A stretch of 64,000 bases of DNA from CAIXZV01 sp963697365 (GTDB taxonomy: Bacteria; Chloroflexota; Limnocylindria; Limnocylindrales; CSP1-4): positions 44,064 through 108,063 of the forward strand of contig CAVONT010000019.1 in assembly GCA_963697365.1 (NCBI GenBank), in the 5' to 3' direction. Each line of letters opens with the position of its first letter. Position 1 is the first letter of the stretch. Shown piece by piece: positions 55,444-64,000 of the stretch. Both the position numbers and the translations under genes were made by a program. Below the pieces are notes generated by a model. The model ran no database searches. It was not told the origin of the DNA and saw nothing but the letters and a program-made list of their open reading frames with translations.

Positions 55444-56025
55444 CGGAGCAGCAGGAGCCGCTCGAGGAGCCCGGCGAGGGCGGACCGCGCGAGGCAGGGG
55501 GGACCACAGCCGTCGGCGATGCGTCGCTCCTGGCCCTCGTGGACCAGCTGGCGGCCGTGCTCGAGCGGAGCGACCTGGGCGAGCTGGAGGTCACCGCGGG
55601 CGACACCACGATCATCCTGCGGTCCGCTGCCGCACTGGAGCGCCAGCTCGCCGTGGCCGCGGTCCCCGTGGCCGACGTGCCGGCGTCCGATGCCGCGGGC
55701 GGGCACCATGCCGGCCCGGCGGCCACCGTCGCTGCGGGCACATCGCCTGCTGCGCCCGCCCGCGACCGCCGCCCCGGTCCCGGCGAGGCCGTCCGTCAAG
55801 GCGCCGCTCACCGGCATCTACTACGGAGCGCCCTCGCCCGGCGCCACGGCGTACGTCAAGGTGGGCGACCACGTCTCGGTCGGCCAGATCATCGGCCTGA
55901 TCGAGGCCATGAAGCTGTTCAACGAGATCAAGAGCGACCTCGCCGGGCGCGTCGTCAGGATCTGCGCGGACAACGGGGCTCTCGTGAAGGCCAGGAGCCC
56001 GCTCATCGAGGTCGAGCCCGCATGA
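55440..56025 (+). CDS. accB: Biotin carboxyl carrier protein (frameshifted)
   Basis: About 194 residues. N-terminal LLALVDQLAAVLERSDLGEL and VTAGDTTIILRSAA; a Pro/Ala linker in which one extra base lies (near 55750-55790). The C-terminal biotinyl domain reads KAPLTGIYYGAPSPGATAYV, then LIEAMKLFNEIKSDLAG with the biotin Lys in EAMKL. This is the active BCCP of the cluster, unlike the copy at 50899. Coupled to fabF and fabH by ATGA overlaps. Confidence 0.9.
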
Positions 56026-57215
56026 CGGGAGCGAGCGCGCGGAACGTGCGGCTCACCGGGTGGGGCAGGTACGCCCCGGCCCGGGTCCTGAGCAACGCCG
56101 ACCTCGAGCGGATGGTGGACACGTCGGACGAGTGGATCGTCACGCGGACCGGCATCCGGGAGCGACGGGTCGCCGCGCGCGACGAGACCACGGCATCGAT
56201 GGCGGCGGTCGCGGGTCTCCGGGCCATCCACACTGCCGGCCTCGACCCCGACGACATCGACCTGATCATCCTCGCCACGCTGACGCCCGACTACTGGATG
56301 CCCTCGACGGCGGCGCTCGTCAAGGAGGCGATCGGCAACACGCGCGCGCCGGCGTTCGACGTGTCCGCCGCCTGCTCCGGCTTCGTGTACGCCTACGCGA
56401 CCGCCAGTGCCTACCTCGCCGCCGGGATGGCCAGGAACGCGCTGGTCATCGGCGCCGAGCTGCTGACCCGCTTCCTCGACTACGACGACCGGGGCACGTG
56501 CATCCTGTTCGGCGATGGGGCCGGCGCCGTCGTCCTCTCGGCCACCGACGAGCCCACGGCTGCCGTCGGCATCGAGCTCACCACCGATCCGCATGGCGCC
56601 TACATGATCTGGCTGCCCGCGGGCGGCTCCAAGAGCCCGCCGTCGCCCGAGACGATCGTGCGCAAGGAGCACAAGATCCGCATGGAGGGCAAGGAGACCT
56701 ACCGGTTCGCCACGCGGACCCTCGCCTCCACCGCCCTCACCGCCGTGGCCAGGGCCGGGTGGACCCAGGATGACGTGGACCTGATCATCCCGCACCAGGC
56801 GAACATCCGGATCATCGAGGCGGTGGCCAAGGGCCTCGACCTCCCGATGGACAAGATCTACGTCAACCTGCACAAGTACGGCAACACGTCGGCGGCGTCG
56901 GTTCCGATCGCGCTCGCGGAGGCCGTCAACGAGGGGCGGGTGCAGGTGGGCGACAAGGTCGTCTTCGTGGCCTTCGGGGCCGGGTTCACGTCGGGAGCCG
57001 TCGCCCTCGAGTGGACCGCCGACCCGGCTCGTGGGCGCTCCGCCGACGACGCCGTCCAGCCGGGGGATGTCCACGTTCGTCCGCCCGTGAACTGGGACCC
57101 GGTCGACCCCATCCCGTCCGTTCTTGCCGAGGTGCTGGACCGTCCGCTCCCCGGCCACGTGGACCTCTCCGACGTCGTGCCCGGTGAGCCCGAGCACGCC
57201 CACGCAACGCACTGA
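56022..57215 (+). CDS. fabH: 3-oxoacyl-ACP synthase III
   Basis: 397 residues. Starts fatty-acid synthesis by condensing an acyl-CoA with malonyl-ACP. DEWIVTRTGIRERRVA, catalytic Cys in FDVSAACSGFVYAYA, His in IIPHQANIRIIEAVA, Asn in NLHKYGNTSAASVPIALA. The last ~65 residues (PARGRSADDAVQPGDVHVRP and on) extend beyond the usual FabH end and are Pro/Asp-rich; their role is unknown. ATG overlaps the accB stop. Confidence 0.94.
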   Translation: MTGASARNVRLTGWGRYAPARVLSNADLERMVDTSDEWIVTRTGIRERRVAARDETTASMAAVAGLRAIHTAGLDPDDIDLIILATLTPDYWMPSTAALVKEAIGNTRAPAFDVSAACSGFVYAYATASAYLAAGMARNALVIGAELLTRFLDYDDRGTCILFGDGAGAVVLSATDEPTAAVGIELTTDPHGAYMIWLPAGGSKSPPSPETIVRKEHKIRMEGKETYRFATRTLASTALTAVARAGWTQDDVDLIIPHQANIRIIEAVAKGLDLPMDKIYVNLHKYGNTSAASVPIALAEAVNEGRVQVGDKVVFVAFGAGFTSGAVALEWTADPARGRSADDAVQPGDVHVRPPVNWDPVDPIPSVLAEVLDRPLPGHVDLSDVVPGEPEHAHATH

Positions 57216-57261
57216 CCACCTGGACACACCCGGCACCAGTCCCGGAGGAGGGAACACGCAC

Positions 57262-58011
57262 ATGCTCGATCTCACCGGCAAGGTCGCACTCGTCACCGGC
57301 GGATCGCGCGGCATCGGCCGATCGGTCTCGCTGATGCTCGCGCGGCAGGGCGCCAACGTCGCCTTCATCGACCGTGAGGCGTGCCTGATCGACGACCACA
57401 CCAAGGGCGACGTCGAGGCCCTCGGCCGCCGGTCCATCTGCGTGGGTGGCGACGTCACCAGCCCGGAATCCTGCGCCCAGACCGTGGAGGAGGCGCTCCG
57501 CGAGTTCGGGCGCATCGACATCCTGGTCAACAACGCGGGGATCACGCGTGACGACCTGGCGATGCGGATGACCGACCAGCAGTGGCACGACGTCATCAAC
57601 GTCAACCTGACCGGTGCCTTCTACATGGCGCGCGCCGTCATCAGGCCGATGCTCAAGCAGCGGTCCGGGCGGATCATCAACATGTCGAGCGTGTCGGGGC
57701 AGATGGGCAACGCCGGCCAGGCCAACTACTCGGCGTCCAAGGCCGGCCTGATCGGGCTGACCAAGGCGCTCGCCCGTGAGCTGGCGTCGCGGAGCATCAC
57801 GGTCAATGCGGTCGCTCCGGGCTTCGTCGTCACCGAGCTCACGGACGGCCTGCCGGACACCGTGAAGGACGCCATCAAGGGCGCCACGCCGCTCGGCCGC
57901 TTCGCCACGCCGGACGAGATCGCCGCAGCGGTCACCTTCCTCGCCTCCGACGAGGCCGCGTACATCACGGGCCAGGTCCTCGGCGTGGACGGCGGCCTGG
58001 CCATGATGTAG
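57262..58011 (+). CDS. fabG: 3-oxoacyl-ACP reductase FabG-type SDR
   Basis: 249 residues. Short-chain dehydrogenase: NADP-binding TGGSRGIGRS, LVNNAGITRDDLAMRM, catalytic NMSSVSG and YSASKAGL, and PGFVVTELT. The RDDLAMRM block is close to classical FabG. GGAGGAGGG lies 9-10 bases upstream of ATG 57262, the strongest ribosome site in the cluster. Reduces beta-ketoacyl-ACP made by FabH/FabF. The genes for FabD and acyl carrier protein are not in the window. Confidence 0.93.
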   Translation: MLDLTGKVALVTGGSRGIGRSVSLMLARQGANVAFIDREACLIDDHTKGDVEALGRRSICVGGDVTSPESCAQTVEEALREFGRIDILVNNAGITRDDLAMRMTDQQWHDVINVNLTGAFYMARAVIRPMLKQRSGRIINMSSVSGQMGNAGQANYSASKAGLIGLTKALARELASRSITVNAVAPGFVVTELTDGLPDTVKDAIKGATPLGRFATPDEIAAAVTFLASDEAAYITGQVLGVDGGLAMM

Positions 58012-58014
58012 GCG

Positions 58015-58605
58015 ATGCCGTTCACGATCGAGCGGACGGCGATCCCCGAGGTCCTCGTCGTCCGCCCAAGGCGCTTCGGGGACGAGCGGGGCTGGTTCGC
58101 CGAGATCGCCCAGACCGACCAGTTCGCGGAGCTCGGCCTCGGCCTGCCGACGCGGTTCGTGCAGGTCAACCAGTCGCGGTCCGCGCGCGGCGTCATCCGC
58201 GGCCTGCACTTCCAGTGGGACCCGCCGCAGGGCAAGCTCATGCGGGTGGTGCGCGGCCGCGCGTTCATGGTCGCCGTGGACATCCGGCCCGGCTCGCCCA
58301 CGCTGGGCCAGGTGGTGACGCTCGAGGGCTCCGAGGACGAGCCCGTCCTGTTCTGGGCGCCGGCCACGTTTGCCCGCGGGTTCTGCGCACTCGCCGACGT
58401 GACGGAGATCGAGTACTTCTGCACGGCGGGCTACAACCCGGCCAACGAGACGGGCATCCGCTGGGACGACCCGGCGCTCGGGATCGCGTGGCCGGTGGGC
58501 GCCGGCGAGGCCCAGCTCTCGCCCAAGGACGCCGCCGCCGGGACCCTGGCGGACTGGCTGGCGCGCCCCGAGGCGGAGCCGTTCCGGTGGTCACCGTCTG
58601 GATAG
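58015..58605 (+). CDS. rfbC: dTDP-4-dehydrorhamnose 3,5-epimerase family protein
   Basis: 196 residues, cupin fold. RFGDERGWFAEIAQTDQF, VNQSRSARGVIRGLHFQWDP, GKLMRVVRGRAFMVAVDIRP and FARGFCALAD are the RmlC signatures, including the catalytic His in GLHFQ. The other dTDP-rhamnose genes (rmlA, B, D) are absent here. It starts three bases after fabG, so it is read out with the lipid genes. It may act on another nucleotide sugar, but the close match to RmlC favours dTDP-rhamnose. Confidence 0.9.
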   Translation: MPFTIERTAIPEVLVVRPRRFGDERGWFAEIAQTDQFAELGLGLPTRFVQVNQSRSARGVIRGLHFQWDPPQGKLMRVVRGRAFMVAVDIRPGSPTLGQVVTLEGSEDEPVLFWAPATFARGFCALADVTEIEYFCTAGYNPANETGIRWDDPALGIAWPVGAGEAQLSPKDAAAGTLADWLARPEAEPFRWSPSG

Positions 58606-58635
58606 GCGCCGCCCAGCGCGGCGAATTGAGCCAAA

Positions 58636-58672
58636 TGGCCCAGAAGGGGCCAATGGGGGCATTGGCTATACT
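58636..58672 (+). promoter_or_regulatory. Hairpin plus strong -10 before the LCP gene
   Basis: TGGCCC AGAAG GGGCCA (58636-58652) could end the fab/rfbC transcript. Then TATACT (58667-58672) is the best -10 in the window. No good -35; the mRNA leader would be about 120 bases. Confidence 0.5.
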
Positions 58673-58798
58673 CGCAGCCGGTCGTGAGGCTGTGGGGAGC
58701 CGCGGGACTGGTACGTTTGGGTGGTGTCTGGTGCAGTTGGCACGGGATATGCTCCCGCTCCGCGACGCTGAGAGCGACCACGACTCCAGGTGGGGGAT

Positions 58799-60201
58799 AT
58801 GACCAACAAATCGGCGGCCGTCGCCGCATTCCTCTCGTTCCTCTTTCCCGGGCCTCGGGCATCTGTACCTCGGGCGGCGCCGCGAGGCGGCCATCTTCGG
58901 GATCCCGGCACTCGTGGTGACGGGGGCGCTCGTGCTTGGCGGCCATGCTCGGACTCGGACTCGGCGCTCGGGTTCCTGATCACGCCGTCCGGCGCGATGA
59001 CCGCGACCGCGCTCGTCCTGGTGGTCGCGGTGATGGCGCTGGCGGCTGATCGCCATGCTCGGATGCCGTCCTGATCGTCCGGCGGCAGCGGCGGCCTGTC
59101 GCCCGTCGTCGATCGCGTCGTCACCGCCGTGCTGGCGCTCCTGATCATCGTGCCCCACGGCGCGTGCGGGCTATGTCGCCTACTCCGTGTACGACGCGAG
59201 CTCGGACATCTTCGTCGCGGCCGGACCGGACGACGGCAGCGGTCCGAGCCCGGCGCAGCCCATCGCCGACGGGCGCCTCGGCCGTCAGCGTCGGGCGGAG
59301 CCCGAGCCCCACCGACGACGACTACCTGGTCGTGCCGGCCGAGCCACGCCCGCGACCGAGCAGGACTCGCGGATCAACATCCTGCTGACCGGCGTGGACT
59401 CCGCCGAGTCCCGCTCGACGGCGCTGACCGACACGCTCCTGGTGGTGAGCGTCAACCCGGCGGACGGCTCCGTGGTCATGCTCAGCCTCCCGCGCGACAT
59501 CTCGCAACTTCGAGCTGTACAACGGCAGGACCTACCAGGGCAAGATCAACTCGTTCATGACCTGGGTGCGCAACCACCCGAAGGACTTCGAGGAGAAGCC
59601 GTTCCCGGCGCTGATGAAGCAGGTGGGCCACATCGTCGGCGTCCCGATCCACTACTTCGCGGCGGTCGACCTCGAGGGCTTCCGCAAGATGATCGACGCG
59701 GTCGGCGGCGTGACCGTGGACAACCCGAAGGCGATCAACGATCCACGCTACGACTGGCTTGACGGGACCAGCGGCTTCTACCTCGACGCCGGCAAGGTCC
59801 ACCTCAACGGCCGCAAGGCGCTCGCCTACGTGCGGTCCCGCCAGGGGATCGGCGACACCGACTTCACGCGGGCGGCCCGCCAGCAGCAGGTGCTTGTCGC
59901 GCTGCGCAACAAGCTCGACCTCGCCCGACATGCTCACCCAGCTGCCGGAGATCATCAGCGCGGCGGGCGACACCGTCCGGACGAACCTGCCCACGCGAGC
60001 GGATGGACGAGTTCATCGCGCTCGCGCCGCGAGGTCGACACGGAGGCGATCAAGCGCGTACGTCCTCGGGTCCGCCGTACGCCTACCACCCGCCCACGAG
60101 CAGCACCGGCGGCGTCTGGACGCTCGCAGCTGCAGGATGAACAAGGTCAAGGCGCTGTCCAGGGAGCTGTTCGGCGCCGACAGCCGCTACGCCAACGAGC
60201 G
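58799..60201 (+). CDS. LytR-CpsA-Psr (LCP) family protein with N-terminal membrane segments (frameshifted)
   Basis: About 465 residues. The N-terminus MTNKSAAVAAFLSFLFPGLG then HLYLGRRREAAIFGIPALVV (another frame) shows several TM segments. After a linker comes the LCP domain: INILLTGVDSAESRSTALTD, LLVVSVNPADGSVVMLSLPR, VPIHYFAAVDLEGFRKMIDA and LAYVRSRQGIGDTDFTRAAR, with the Arg and Asp residues that bind polyprenyl phosphate. LCP enzymes attach glycopolymers to the cell wall. Indels near 58855, 58945, 58965, 59050, 59275, 59510, 59930, 60000 and beyond. ATG 58799 has a GGGGG ribosome site. The end near 60201 is not exact. Confidence 0.85.
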
Positions 60202-61622
60202 ATGCTCCGCCACCATCCTGCGACTGGTGCGCTGGCGCCGTCCTCGCCGGCGGACGGGGTCGTTGCGGTCGCCGCTCTTCGCTGGCGGTCTCCAGTGCTG
60301 CGGCTCGGCGATGCCTGGCAGGAGGCATGGCTGGCCGCCGGGGCGCCGTGGTGGCGCGTGGGCGCTGGCCTACGGCGCGACTGTGGACGGTCGCCGTCTG
60401 GCTCCACCAGCTGGACCAGCTCCGGGCACGCTGGACGCTCCGCGGCGAGGTGCATGGACATCGTGCGGGCGGTGCTCATCCGTGGCGGTCGTCGTCTTCA
60501 GCCTGCTGTTCCTCGTCCACGCCCCGGAGGTGAGCCGGCTGTTCCTGCTCGTCCTGTTCACTCGTCCAGCTGGTGGTCACCATCACCCAGCGCGGTCACC
60601 TACCGGGTCCTGCTGGCGGGCGCGCGGCGCAAGCAGGTCGGCACGCCGCAACGTGGTCGTCCTGGGCACGAGCCCCGCGGCGATCGCGAGTCGCCCGGCG
60701 CCTCGAGCAGTCATCCGGTGCTCGGCTACCGGGTCATCGGGTTCATGGGCACGCCCACCGCGTCCTGCCCGGTGGTGCTGGGACCGCTGCGACGACATCG
60801 AGTCCGTCGTCCACCAGGACGTCGTCGACGAGCTCGTGGCCGCGTTCGGCCCGGACGAGCTCGCCTACCTCGAGCCCGTCGCCGTCGCTCGCGCACCAGG
60901 AGGGCAAGCGGCTCCGCGTCGTGCTCCAGCCCGGCCTGTCGCCCGATCAGCGGCGGCCGGATCGAGCGCCTCGGGGACCTGGAGATCGCCACGGTCTCCA
61001 ACGGCCCGGACCGGGTCCTCGGGCTGGCGGCGAAGCGGCTCCTGGACATCGTCCTGATCGCCGCGCTGGTCCTGGTCGTCCTCGCCCCGATCTTCGCCGT
61101 GATCGCGGTCGCCATCTGGCTGGAGGACCGCGGGCCGGTGCTTCTTCCGGCAGACGCGCGTCGGCCTCCACGGCCGCCCGTTCCGGATCGTCAAGTTCCG
61201 GTCCATGGTCCTTGACGCCGAGGAGCGGCTCGCCGACCTTGGCGAGCCGAGAACGAGCTCGAGCGGGCCCGCCTTCAAGATGGACGATGACCCGCGGATC
61301 ACGCGCGTCGGGCGGTTCCTCCGCCGCACCAGCCTGGACGAGCTGCCCCAGTTCTGGAACGTCCTGCGGGGCCAGATGAGCATCGTCGGGCCGCGGCCGC
61401 CCGCTGCCCGCGCGAGGTCGCAGGACTACGACCTCTGGCACCGCCGCCGACTGTCGATGAAGCCGGGCATCACCGGGCTGTGGCAGGTGTCTGCGCGCGG
61501 CTGGAGTCGGAGTTCGACCGCTGGGTGGAGCTGGACCTCGCCTACATCGACCGGTGGTCGCTGTGGCTGGACTTCAAGATCATGGTCGCGGACGGTGCCC
61601 GGCCATGCTCGCCGGGCGCTGA
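60202..61622 (+). CDS. Polyprenyl-phosphate glycosylphosphotransferase, WcaJ-like (heavily frameshifted)
   Basis: About 470 residues. It starts polysaccharide synthesis by moving a sugar-phosphate onto undecaprenyl phosphate. Four TM helices are seen in pieces (VVVFSLLFLVHAPEVSRLFL), then a CoA-binding-like part (RNVVVLGTSPAAIA, YRVIGFMGTPTASCPVVLGP), then TM5 (LLDIVLIAALVLVVLAPIFA). The catalytic core has RIVKFRSMVLDAEERLADL, DDDPRITRVGRFLRRTSLDE, LPQFWNVLRGQMSIVGPRPP and MKPGITGLWQVSAR. About ten indels. It ends at TGA 61620 (MLAGR). The start near 60202 is uncertain. Confidence 0.85.
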
Positions 61623-61637
61623 GGCATCCCCGAGGGA

Positions 61638-62575
61638 CTATCCGGCGGATGAGTCCTCCGCGCTCCAGGTCGGCCAGCAGGTCGCCAAGGGTCTGCTCGA
61701 GGGGATCATCGGCGCCCAGCCCGGTGACCGGCTCGCAGCGCCGACGCATCGCCGCGGATCACAGGGGGATCGTCCCTGCGTACCAGTGCCGGGTCTCGCG
61801 TGATCGTCACCGGCCAGCCCGCGAGCGCCCCAGCCGGTCGATGATCGTGCGCATCGTCACCGCGCGGCCCGACGCGACGTTGTAGACGCGCCGGTCACCC
61901 GGGACGCGGCCCTCCACCAGGGCCTCGAGCAGCAGGCGATAGGCCCGGACGACGTCGCGGACGTCGCTGATGTCGCGGACCACGTCCACGTTGCCGGCCC
62001 GGATCTCGTGGACGCCCGCGCGACGCGCCTGCGAGGATCCGCCCGGCGAACGCCGGCACGGCGAAGACCGGCCGCTGGCCCGGGCCCGGTGTGGTTGAAG
62101 GAGCGGGCGACGGCGACCTGCAGCTCGTCGGTGCTGCCGGCTGCGAGGGCGAGCGCCTCCGCGGCCAGCTTCGTCAGGCCGTAGACGCCGCGGGGACCGA
62201 GCGGGCTGGCCTCGGTCAGCGGGGCATCCGCCGTCCGACGGCCCGTACACCTCGGACGAGCCCACCACCAGCACGCCGTGCCTCGGCACCTCCGCGGCGA
62301 CAGGCCTCGAGGATGGCGAGCGTGCCCGCCGACGTTGACCCGGAGGGCCTCGGCGGCATCGGCGGCGGCATCTGGTGCGTAGGCCATCGCCGCGAGATGG
62401 ACGACCGCATCCGGGCGTACGTCTCGCGACGACGCGCCCGCACGCCCGGCGCGATCGGCGATGTCCAGGATCTCCGGCCCCGGCAGCGCCGACGACGTCG
62501 TGGCCGCCCGGCGACCAGCTCCGGCGCCAGCCAGCCGCCGACGAACCCGATGGCGCCGGAGACGAGGACCCTCAC
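61638..62575 (-). CDS. rmd: NAD-dependent epimerase/reductase, GDP-4-dehydro-6-deoxy-mannose reductase type (frameshifted)
   Basis: About 311 residues. Extended SDR: MRVLVSGAIGFVGGWLAPEL, VVHLAAMAYAPDAAADAAEA, VLVVGSSEVYGPS, the catalytic GVYGLTKLAAEALAL and VARSFNHTGPG, then RAGNVDVVRDISDVRDVVRA and VYNVASGRAVTMRTIIDRLG. It ends PLEQTLGDLLADLER, then AEDSSAG at a TAG (61638) in the neighbouring frame. Many indels. Coupled to gmd by ATGA; Gmd makes GDP-4-dehydro-6-deoxy-mannose and this enzyme likely reduces it to GDP-rhamnose. A fucose-synthase role is less likely, as the sequence is short and Rmd-like. Confidence 0.8.
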
Positions 62576-63603
62576 CCCGGCGCCGCGTCAGCCTGGCTGC
62601 AGGCGGAGCCGGCGCGGCCGCGCGGGTCGCCGGTCGCCCGCCGCCAGCGCTCAACGTCGGCGTCGACCATCATCTCGACGAGGCCGCGGAAGTCGACCTC
62701 CGGCTCCCAGCCGAGGACGGTCGCGCGCCCGTGCGGCGTCGCCCAGGAGGTGGTCGACCTCGGCCGGCCGGAAGAACGCCGGATCGACGACGACGTGGTC
62801 GCTCGTAGTCGAGGCCGACCCGCGGCGAAGGCGATCTCGCACAGCTCGCGGACGGAGTGGTCGACGCCCGTGGCGATGACGTAGTCCGCGGGCTCGGCCT
62901 GCTGGAGCATCAGCCACATGGCCCGGACGTAGTCGCCGGCGAAGCCCCAGTCGCGGCTGCGCGTCGAGGTTGCCCATCCGCAGCTCCGTCGCGAGGCCGA
63001 GCGCGATCCGCGCAGCGCCGTCGGTCACCTTGCGCGTCACGAACTCGAGGCCGCGCCGCGGCGACTCGTGGTTGAACAGGATGCCCGAGACCGCGAACAG
63101 GTCGTAGCTCTCGCGGTAGTTGACGGTCAGGAAGTGGCCGTAGGCCTTGGCCACGCCGTACGGGCTCCGCGGGTGGAACGGCGTCAGCTCGGTCTGCGGG
63201 ACCTCGCGGACCTTGCCGAACATCTCGCTCGACGAGGCCTGGTAGAAGCGGATCCCGGGATCGACCTGGCGGATCGCCTCGAGCATCCGCGTCACGCCGA
63301 GGCCGGTGAACTCGCCGGTCAGGACGGGCTGGTTCCAGGACGTCGGGCACGAAGCTCTGGGCGGCGAGGTTGTAGACCTCCGTCGGGCGCGACGTCACGG
63401 AGCGCCGCGACGAGCGACGCCTGGTCGAGCAGGTCGCCCTGGATGAGCTCGATCCGATCGCCGAGGTGGGCGATCCGCTCGTCCGTCGCCGTGCTCGAGC
63501 GGCGGGTCATGCCGACGACGCGGTAGCCCTTGTCGAGCAGGAGCTCGGCGAGGTACGAGCCGTCCTGGCCGGTGATGCCGGTGATCAGTGCGGTGGGGAC
63601 CAT
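62572..63603 (-). CDS. gmd: GDP-mannose 4,6-dehydratase (frameshifted)
   Basis: About 342 residues. N-terminal ALITGITGQDGSYLAELLLD, then YRVVGMTRRSSTATDERIAH, EVYNLAAQSFV, FYQASSSEMFGKVREVPQTE and the catalytic SPYGVAKAYGHFLTVNYRES; ILFNHESPRRGLEFVTRKVT, and ATGVDHSVRELCEIAFA. All are close to known Gmd. Indels near 63400, 63340, 62955, 62815 and 62735. ATG 63603 is the only start that keeps the NAD motif. Uses GDP-mannose, made by the manC/manB pair at the left end of the window. Confidence 0.9.
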
Positions 63604-63702
63604 GGGGCGAGTATATCGTGTCGCGACGCTCCCCGGCACGATCCTGAACCGACTACGCACCGGTTGGCCCGCCGGGGTGGCCGGGTCAGGTACGGTAGCG
63701 AC

Positions 63703-64000
63703 GTGCCGACACGCCATGCAAGAGACCTCTCTCCGCCGGGACACCCGGCCCTCTCGTGGTCGACCTTGGACCCGCGACCGGCGGGCACGGCGAACGCGGA
63801 ATTGGCCGATATGTTCGGGCTCGCCGGGGCCATCGGCCAGTTACCGGCCGATCTCTCCTCACGGATCTGGGTGGCGGGGTCCGACCCCGATACGCTGCAG
63901 CCCTTCGGGGATCGCGCGATCCGTTCCACGATTGGGCAAGTCCCACGAGTGCCGGTCTGGGCAAGGGGCTGGTGGGAGACCGGCCGCTGGCTTGGCGCGG
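63703..64000 (+). CDS. Hypothetical protein, 3' truncated by window end
   Basis: The plus frame from GTG 63703 stays open to the last base (99 codons). It reads a mixed-composition peptide (HPALSWSTLDPRPAGTANAE, DMFGLAGAIGQLPADLSSRI, WVAGSDPDTLQPFGDRAIRS). It is divergent from gmd with 100 bases between. Codon usage looks natural, but no motif is recognised and the start is a guess. Confidence 0.4.
   Translation, partial: MPTRHARDLSPPGHPALSWSTLDPRPAGTANAELADMFGLAGAIGQLPADLSSRIWVAGSDPDTLQPFGDRAIRSTIGQVPRVPVWARGWWETGRWLGA

Noticed and set aside
1..64000. Prophage, insertion sequence or integrative element
   Set aside because: No integrase, transposase, capsid or terminase motif and no long terminal repeats were seen; the content is metabolic and surface genes.
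1..64000. tRNA or rRNA genes
   Set aside because: I found no cloverleaf-like pattern with the T-loop GGTTCRA and acceptor pairing, and no rRNA-like sequence. A covariance search would be decisive.

Overview
The window is high-GC, gene-dense bacterial DNA with short intergenic gaps, many ATGA/GTGA start-stop overlaps, GTG/TTG starts and several near-leaderless promoters. Gene content (small SWIM-finger protein, three-domain kinase/M23/aminotransferase fusion, extracellular Fn3 proteins, LCP protein with an N-terminal multi-TM segment, no sign of an outer-membrane system) suggests a Chloroflexota lineage, plausibly Limnocylindria/Ellin6529-like. That placement is an inference. I see no tRNA, rRNA, CRISPR array, transposase or phage gene.

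Layout. 1-2.5 kb: GDP-mannose synthesis (manC, phosphohexomutase). 2.6-5.7 kb: a SWIM zinc-finger protein facing a three-gene, translationally coupled operon of secreted proteins (unknown propeller-like protein, metzincin-like protease with an altered zinc motif, lipoprotein). 5.8-12.8 kb: the most interesting unit, a cobalamin riboswitch with a readable terminator/antiterminator followed by a secreted alpha-barrel/Fn3 protein, a membrane-anchored protein resembling the second domain of transcobalamin, and a complete ECF transporter (T, fused A-A, S). 12.9-22.3 kb: GIN-domain lipoprotein, M20 peptidase plus GcvT-like protein, two VapBC modules, a GHKL ATPase and the ~984-residue kinase/M23/aminotransferase fusion. 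22.5-30.5 kb: two tandem FAD oxidoreductases, a luciferase-like oxidoreductase, an MBOAT/AlgJ acetylation pair, SurE and an AI-2E-type transporter. 32-34.5 kb: a wrecked peptidoglycan-binding gene and trpS.

35-38.2 kb: hom-thrC-thrB, with aspartokinase (lysC) 7 kb further on. 38.3-45.2 kb: twin tiny membrane proteins, a NimA-like flavoprotein, a methyltransferase and glycosyltransferase, an MFS transporter and a dienelactone hydrolase. 46.8-58 kb: a fatty-acid supercluster: birA, sigma factor plus membrane partner, accD-accA-accB-like-accC, fabZ, a phosphoesterase, fabF, accB, fabH, fabG. 58-63.6 kb: cell-surface polysaccharide genes (rfbC, LCP ligase, WcaJ-like sugar transferase, then gmd and an rmd-like reductase on the minus strand). 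Together with manC and the mutase at the left end these supply GDP-mannose-derived deoxysugars.

Sequence quality matters for every reader: at least 35 single-base frameshifts interrupt otherwise intact conserved genes. Most are +1 duplications of an existing base and a few are deletions. They cluster at 32-38 kb, 43-48 kb and 58.8-63.6 kb. I treat these genes as real and intact, and give the span from the true start to the true stop where I could reconstruct it.
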